NCBI GenBank assembly: GCA_020025615.1
Contig: JAHHRT010000055.1
Location: forward strand, 1 to 9,876
DNA: 9,876 bases
Direction: 5' to 3'
Origin: Oscillospiraceae bacterium
GTDB lineage: Bacteria; Bacillota; Clostridia; Oscillospirales; Oscillospiraceae
The notes under the pieces are model-generated. The model did not search any database. It saw only the letters and a program-made list of their open reading frames with translations, and had not been told where the DNA came from. Of this stretch, positions 6,442-9,876 are shown piece by piece (position 1 is the stretch's first letter; every line of letters begins with the position of its first letter). The position numbers and the translations under genes are program-made.

Positions 6442-6469
6442 ATTATAAACCCAATTTTGAAAAGTGCAA
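6442..6469 (-). promoter_or_regulatory. Predicted promoter of the MATE gene
   Basis: On the minus strand: TTGCAC (6469-6464), a 16-bp spacer, perfect TATAAT (6447-6442). The start site would be near 6435, giving a leader of about 27 nt with the ribosome binding site GAGGTG. Confidence 0.7.
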
Positions 6470-6795
6470 GGGGGAAAGCGGTATTTTAGGGGAAAAAGGA
6501 AAACTTGGAACAATGGTCCGCCGGTGCGGGAAAAAACAGGCGGCGTGTATCCCGGAACAGTCCGTTTTCGGTGTGGGAAGTCCGGCTTGCAGCAACCCCA
6601 ATCAGAGGAAAAACGACGCCGGTTTCCCAGGTGCCCGGGGCGGGAAAGGGGAGCGCCGATGCCGGTGCTCCGACGCTTCGACAGATTTCCCCAGGGTTCG
6701 ACCGGTATTGATGCAAACAGCGGTATGGATTCCGGACCGGATTTGGGGAATTGTACCGAACTATGGGAAAATTCTGTAAATTTTAGGGACAGCCG
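6470..6795. other. 326-bp GC-rich intergenic stretch with no recognised gene
   Basis: Between the MATE promoter and the promoter of the NAGPA gene there is no credible coding frame; the short open frames lack ribosome binding sites and family motifs. Some pairing is visible. GAGCGCC (6651-6657) pairs with GGTGCTC (6664-6670) with one G-U. TTTCCC pairs with GGGAAA around a GCC/GGC core (about 6623-6648). I could not match it to 6S RNA, SRP RNA, tmRNA, RNase P RNA or a tRNA. It may hold regulatory sites, a small RNA or decayed sequence. Confidence 0.35.
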
Positions 6796-6824
6796 TTGCT
6801 AATTTTTACGGGATGTGATATGAT
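6796..6824 (+). promoter_or_regulatory. Predicted promoter of the NAGPA-domain operon
   Basis: TTGCTA (6796-6801), a 17-bp spacer, then TATGAT (6819-6824) preceded by TG one base away (6816-6817), an extended -10. Transcription would start near 6831 and leave a leader of about 100 nt. Confidence 0.7.
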
Positions 6825-6830
6825 GAAAAA

Positions 6831-6921
6831 GATTGGATATCCTCGGAAAGACGGGGGAAACCCACGAAATCCAGGTTATGACGACGATATAAAGCGGGCC
6901 AGCGGCCCACACAACAAGGAG
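6831..6921 (+). promoter_or_regulatory. Structured 5' leader of the NAGPA-domain operon
   Basis: The predicted leader can fold. TTGGAT (6833-6838) pairs with ATCCAG (6869-6874, one G-U), enclosing a 13-nt asymmetric loop and an inner stem CGGGG/CCC-A-CG (6852-6866) capped by GAAA. A separate stem GGGCC-AGC-GGCCC lies at 6896-6908, 7 nt before the ribosome binding site AAGGAG (6916-6921). It does not match any riboswitch consensus I can recall, including c-di-GMP, c-di-AMP, cobalamin, glycine, THF and guanidine classes. The frame of the downstream gene stays open through this stretch, so a longer protein starting at 6820 or 6823 cannot be excluded, although that start would overlap the -10. 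Confidence 0.35.
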
Positions 6922-6933
6922 AGATCAAATATT

Positions 6934-8097
6934 ATGAAGAGAACGAACCAAGCCCCCGGGCAGGCAGTGGCGGCACCGCCTAAAAAAGGACGGTTCTGGA
7001 AGGTTCTGGCAAAGATTATCCGTCGGTTCTTCCTGATCCTGTTCGCACTCATCATTATGGTGGTCAGCGGTCTTGCGCTGGTGATGAATGTGATTTTCCA
7101 CGGTCCGTCTCCTGCGGCAAGAGCAGTGCTCACCATGTCCCTGCTGGAGCCCAGTGCTACCAAATGGATTCCCGGCCTCTTCTTGGAGGATGCCCAGATT
7201 CAGGAAATCCTGGCAGAGGTCAATGCGGAGCTTCCCGATGATGTGACCGACACTTCTTCTGTGGTCATCGAGAAGGGCGATGCTTCCGGCGCACAGGACC
7301 GGGAATGGGCGAAGTACCCCGACGGCATCCGCTTTGAGGAAGTGAAGGGCGATACCTATAACGCCCACGTGATGATCGTTCGGGACCCCTCTCGGGTCTA
7401 TCTGGGAACCTCCAACGGCGGCAAGTTCAGCCGCAACGTTCCCGGCAAGCGAATCAATGAGGCCATGGAAGCAGAGGGCGCTGTGGCGGCCGTCAATGCC
7501 GGTGCTTTCTTCGATGACGGTACGGCAAGCCCCAGCGTCGGTTCTACCCCCGAGGGCCTGGTGTACTCCAACGGTGCCTGCGTCTGGAAGACCGGTGCAC
7601 CCCCGAATACCCCCAAGGGCATCGTGAAGGGCTTCGCCGGCTTCAATCAGGACAACATTCTGGTGGTTCACAAGGAAAATATCTCCGAGGCACAGGCCCA
7701 GGAGCTGAACATCCGGGATGGCTGCTGCTTCGGCCCTGTTCTCATTATGAACGGCGAGGTCAACATGGAAGCTTACAATAAGAAGTCCGGCTGGAACCCC
7801 CGGACTGCCATCGGTCAGAGAGCCGACGGTGCCGTGATCTTTGTGTGTATCGACGGCCGCCAGGCCAGCTCCCCCGGCGGTGAGTACGGCGATGTCATTG
7901 ACATTATGCAGGAGTTCGGCGCAGTGAACGCCTGTAATATGGACGGCGGCTCCTCCTCTGTGATGATGTACCGGGATGTAAACGGTCAGTACGGCGACGC
8001 AGGTGAGGTGCGGATGATGAACAGCTACTCTCTGCTGCAGTCTGAGCCGCGGCGGATGCCGGACTACTGGATGGTTCGGCCTCAGAAGGAGGGTTAA
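6934..8097 (+). CDS. Membrane-anchored NAGPA/phosphodiester-glycosidase domain protein
   Basis: A 387-residue protein. A basic, proline-containing N-terminus (1-31) precedes one membrane helix (about 32-54). A linker follows, then an NAGPA-type (PF09992) domain from about residue 140 to near the end, predicted outside the membrane. Family marks are NAGAFFDDG (188-196), CCFGPVLIMNGE, NPRTAIGQRADG (from 288), FVCIDGRQ, and NACNMDGGSSSVMMY (332-346). The family is named for the human N-acetylglucosamine-1-phosphodiester glycosidase; bacterial members are annotated as exopolysaccharide or phosphodiester glycosidase proteins acting on envelope sugars. The exact substrate is unknown. Start ATG at 6934 has AAGGAG 12 nt upstream, slightly long spacing. 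The stop is 3 nt before the next start, so the two genes are one operon. Confidence 0.88.
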   Translation: MKRTNQAPGQAVAAPPKKGRFWKVLAKIIRRFFLILFALIIMVVSGLALVMNVIFHGPSPAARAVLTMSLLEPSATKWIPGLFLEDAQIQEILAEVNAELPDDVTDTSSVVIEKGDASGAQDREWAKYPDGIRFEEVKGDTYNAHVMIVRDPSRVYLGTSNGGKFSRNVPGKRINEAMEAEGAVAAVNAGAFFDDGTASPSVGSTPEGLVYSNGACVWKTGAPPNTPKGIVKGFAGFNQDNILVVHKENISEAQAQELNIRDGCCFGPVLIMNGEVNMEAYNKKSGWNPRTAIGQRADGAVIFVCIDGRQASSPGGEYGDVIDIMQEFGAVNACNMDGGSSSVMMYRDVNGQYGDAGEVRMMNSYSLLQSEPRRMPDYWMVRPQKEG

Positions 8098-8100
8098 GGG

Positions 8101-9699
8101 ATGTACCAGGGAAAATTTGCAAACAAAAACAAGGGCGGTCATACTGCGGAAAGACAGCAGCCCGAGACCCGGCACAATATGCCCCAGTACCAGGACGAGC
8201 CCCAGTATCAGGAGTATTCGGCACCCCGGCGGCCCGCACCTCAGCAGGCCCGGCGGCCCATGCCTCAGCAGAACCAGCGCCCGATGCCCCAGCAGCCCCG
8301 GCGGCCCATGCCCCAGCAGGCAGCACCTGTGATTCAGGAGGCCCCCCGGAAGAAGTCCCATGTGGGCGGCCTGGTGTTCTATACCATCTTCTTCCTGTTT
8401 GTGTTTGTCTTCTACACCTGTGTGTTCTTCGGACTGCAAAGCCTGCAGGAATGGCTGGTCCGCTATGAGGCGGCACAGCCCACCCGGAAGAGCCAAGAGG
8501 TCTTCCAGCAGTACTTTGAGCACCCCAACTGGGGCCTGCTCTATGACAATGCAGGCATTGAACAGTCTACATATGAGGGAAAAGCTGCCTTTGTGTCCTA
8601 CATGGAGCAGCGGGTAGGGGATACGCCCCTCACCTTCCTGGAGACCTCCGCAGGTCTTTCCAAGGATAAGAAGTACATTGTCCGGCTGGGCAATGAAAAA
8701 ATCGCATCCTTTACCCTGACGGACCGGAACCAGGCCGAGGAGGTCACCGACATCCCGGATTGGCAGCTTGGGGAGATCGAGCTGTTCTACCAGTGCACGG
8801 AGACCTACTGGGTGGAGACCCTGGAAGGCTATACCACACTGGTCAACGGTGTGGCGCTGGACGAGACTGCCAACATTCGGGTCGGCACCAACAAGGCCGG
8901 GCAATATCTGCCCGAGGGCGTCAATCCCCCCACGACCTACACCCAGGAGGTCAGCGGCCTCATGGCAAAGCCTGACGTGAAGGTTACCGACCAGTCCGGC
9001 AAGGCTGTGGAAGTCCAGTACGACGAGACGGACCACACCTTCCGGGTGCCCGCACTGGCCAAGGAGGAAATCCCCCAGGCTGAGAAGGAAACCGCACTGG
9101 AAGCCATTAAGACCTATGCGGTGTATATGTCCTCCAAGGGCGGCGGAGACGAAAAGCTTGCAAAGTACTTTAAGCGGGGAACTCCCCTGCACAAGACCAT
9201 CACCGGAATGGAGCGTACCTGGAACCAGTCCTTCAAGGACTATGAGTTCACCGATGAGACAGTCACCGACTACGTCCGCTACAATGAGGACCTGTTCTCT
9301 GCCCGGGTCAAGGTGACATTGCACCTGAACCGAAAGGACGGAACCGAAAAGGTCACGGATGTGGACCAGAGTATGTTCTTCACCCGGGAGAGCGGCAGCT
9401 GGAAGTGCTACGACATGACCGCTGTGAACGTGATGGAGCCTGTGGAAAAGGTACGGATTACCTTCCGCAATGGCGGCACGGTGCTGAGCACAGAGCTGTA
9501 TGATACCGGGGTCAACCAGATCCAGTGCCCCCAGGTTTCTGCCCCCGAGGGCAAGACCTTCTCCGGCTGGGTGATGGAAGAGGTCAAGGACAACGGCGAC
9601 CGGGTCATGCGCGTGATGCTGACCCCCGACGAAAGCGGCCTGGCTGCGGCTCCTGCCGATGGCCTGCAGCCCATGAACCTCTCCCCGCTGTTTGAGTAA
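8101..9699 (+). CDS. Uncharacterised anchored envelope protein with Pro-Gln repeats
   Basis: I do not recognise this 532-residue protein as a whole. Residues 1-87 are hydrophilic, rich in Q, P and R, and include four 8-residue repeats (43-74). One membrane helix follows at about 90-112. The positive-inside rule puts the tail in the cytoplasm and the remaining 420 residues outside. Outside, two stretches (about 126-210 and 331-440) have the helix-then-sheet pattern of NTF2-like domains, the second ending SGSWKCYDMTAVNV. Residues 451 to about 507 resemble an InlB/Flg_new beta-grasp repeat (ITFRNGGTVLSTE, then APEGKTFSGW). These domain calls are inference from pattern. The start ATG at 8101 has AGGAGG 8 nt upstream, inside the end of the previous gene, so translation may be coupled. 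The partner NAGPA protein has the same topology, which suggests a shared extracytoplasmic role. Confidence 0.85.
   Translation: MYQGKFANKNKGGHTAERQQPETRHNMPQYQDEPQYQEYSAPRRPAPQQARRPMPQQNQRPMPQQPRRPMPQQAAPVIQEAPRKKSHVGGLVFYTIFFLFVFVFYTCVFFGLQSLQEWLVRYEAAQPTRKSQEVFQQYFEHPNWGLLYDNAGIEQSTYEGKAAFVSYMEQRVGDTPLTFLETSAGLSKDKKYIVRLGNEKIASFTLTDRNQAEEVTDIPDWQLGEIELFYQCTETYWVETLEGYTTLVNGVALDETANIRVGTNKAGQYLPEGVNPPTTYTQEVSGLMAKPDVKVTDQSGKAVEVQYDETDHTFRVPALAKEEIPQAEKETALEAIKTYAVYMSSKGGGDEKLAKYFKRGTPLHKTITGMERTWNQSFKDYEFTDETVTDYVRYNEDLFSARVKVTLHLNRKDGTEKVTDVDQSMFFTRESGSWKCYDMTAVNVMEPVEKVRITFRNGGTVLSTELYDTGVNQIQCPQVSAPEGKTFSGWVMEEVKDNGDRVMRVMLTPDESGLAAAPADGLQPMNLSPLFE
8227..8322 (+). repeat. Four tandem 24-bp units coding for RRPMPQQx
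   Basis: Four consecutive 8-codon units encode RRPAPQQA, RRPMPQQN, QRPMPQQP and RRPMPQQA. The DNA units are similar but not identical (CCT/CCC and CGG/CGC swaps), so the repeat is partly diverged. It lies in the cytoplasmic tail of the 8101-9699 protein, next to the membrane helix. Confidence 0.85.
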
Positions 9700-9724
9700 T
9701 GAACTGAGAAGCCAGAAATAAAGT

Positions 9725-9774
9725 CCCCCGAAAGCAGACGGCAATTGCCAATCTGCTTTCGGGGGTATTTCTAT
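9725..9774 (+). terminator. Intrinsic terminator of the NAGPA operon
   Basis: CCCCCGAAAGCAGA (9725-9738) pairs perfectly with TCTGCTTTCGGGGG (9752-9765), a 14-bp stem; the loop contains GGCAATTGCC (9740-9749), itself self-complementary. TATTTCTAT follows on the plus strand. It begins 25 nt after the stop of the second gene. Confidence 0.85.
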
Positions 9775-9796
9775 GCTAAGACCGCAAATTAAGGAG

Positions 9797-9852
9797 CCGC
9801 CGCCCAGGAGGTCGGCGGGGTACAGTCCACCGGACTGTCCCATTTAGATGGG
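9797..9852. repeat. Cluster of three hairpins, possible dispersed palindromic element
   Basis: Three stems follow one another. CCGCCG (9797-9802) pairs with CGGCGG (9813-9818). ACAGTCC (9822-9828) pairs with GGACTGT (9832-9838) over ACC. CCCAT (9839-9843) pairs with ATGGG (9848-9852) over TTAG and abuts the previous stem. The following GGTTCGAGTTC resembles a tRNA T-loop but the flanking T-stem does not pair. I have the impression that this motif recurs between genes in related gut Firmicutes, but this is memory and unverified. The edge of the window cuts the context. Confidence 0.4.
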
Positions 9853-9876
9853 TTCGAGTTCGTTCACGGCGCGAAA
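9844..9876 (-). CDS. Possible 3' end of a leftward gene (weak)
   Basis: On the minus strand the last bases read FRAVNELEPI and then TAA (9846-9844). This could be the end of a coding region that lies mostly outside the window. Ten codons are far too few to judge, the stretch overlaps the hairpin cluster, and no family can be named. Confidence 0.12.
   Translation of the reverse strand, partial: FRAVNELEPI

Noticed and set aside
6409..6513. 35-codon N-terminal extension of the MATE protein
   Set aside because: It would start upstream of its own promoter -10 (6447-6442) and lacks a ribosome binding site; the ATG at 6408 has GAGGTG and begins the normal MATE N-terminus.
6551..6600. SRP RNA-like GGAAGTCCGG stretch
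   Set aside because: It lacks the conserved GGAAGCAGC loop order and the flanking helix does not form.
6796..6933. N-terminal extension of the NAGPA protein from TTG 6796 or ATG 6820/6823
   Set aside because: These starts overlap the predicted -35 or -10 and lack a good ribosome binding site. AAGGAG before ATG 6934 and the hairpins favour the shorter protein; kept only as an alternative.
6925..9843. A 972-codon open frame on the minus strand across the last two genes
   Set aside because: It is exactly antisense to two well-supported genes, has low-complexity His/Gly/Leu-rich translation, no family motif and no ribosome binding site. It results from GC-rich codon use opposite real coding sequence.
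9848..9876. tRNA 3' end suggested by GGTTCGAGTTC
   Set aside because: The T-loop matches but the 5-bp T-stem does not pair, and no anticodon or D arm precedes it.

Overview
The window reads as a chromosomal segment of a GC-rich Clostridia-class Firmicute, most likely a gut Ruminococcaceae/Oscillospiraceae relative. The grounds are strong Shine-Dalgarno sites, third codon positions rich in G and C, the gene set (pta, a minD-mgsA pair, a GtrII-like membrane protein, a clostridial-type MATE exporter, an NAGPA-domain protein), and sigma-A-like promoters. No phage, transposase, CRISPR array, rRNA or convincing tRNA is visible. Genus cannot be fixed from the sequence alone.

Layout. At the left edge is the 5' part of a leftward phosphate acetyltransferase gene (1-439). 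It is divergent from a rightward pair: a MinD-type ATPase (685-1425) and a methylglyoxal-synthase-family protein (1462-1875). A 128-bp hairpin-rich gap leads to hisS (2004-3359). A 91-bp gap with two hairpins, one a perfect 16-bp stem next to the ribosome binding site, precedes a polytopic GtrII-like glucosyltransferase-domain protein (3451-4965). A terminator serving both directions separates it from a leftward MATE transporter (5035-6408). A 525-bp gap holds the divergent MATE and NAGPA promoters and a structured leader. Two tightly linked rightward genes follow: an NAGPA/phosphodiester-glycosidase-domain protein anchored by one membrane helix (6934-8097) and an unrecognised anchored protein (8101-9699). 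They end at a strong terminator, after which comes a compact cluster of three hairpins that looks like a dispersed repeat or part of an untranslated RNA.

How the genes fit together. Most are independent housekeeping or envelope functions. pta belongs to acetate/ATP metabolism. The minD-mgsA pair looks like a remnant of the min/rodA/mgsA cluster of clostridia. The NAGPA protein and its partner are probably one operon and act together outside the membrane. The observations I rate highest are the loss of the core catalytic residues in the MgsA homologue, the MinD that lacks the C-terminal membrane-targeting helix and has no MinC/MinE nearby, the undescribed partner protein at 8101-9699, and several structured leaders that match no riboswitch class I can recall.

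I did not find a clear, wholly new multi-gene system. The strongest candidates for new biology are the active-site-altered MgsA family member and the NAGPA/orphan envelope pair.
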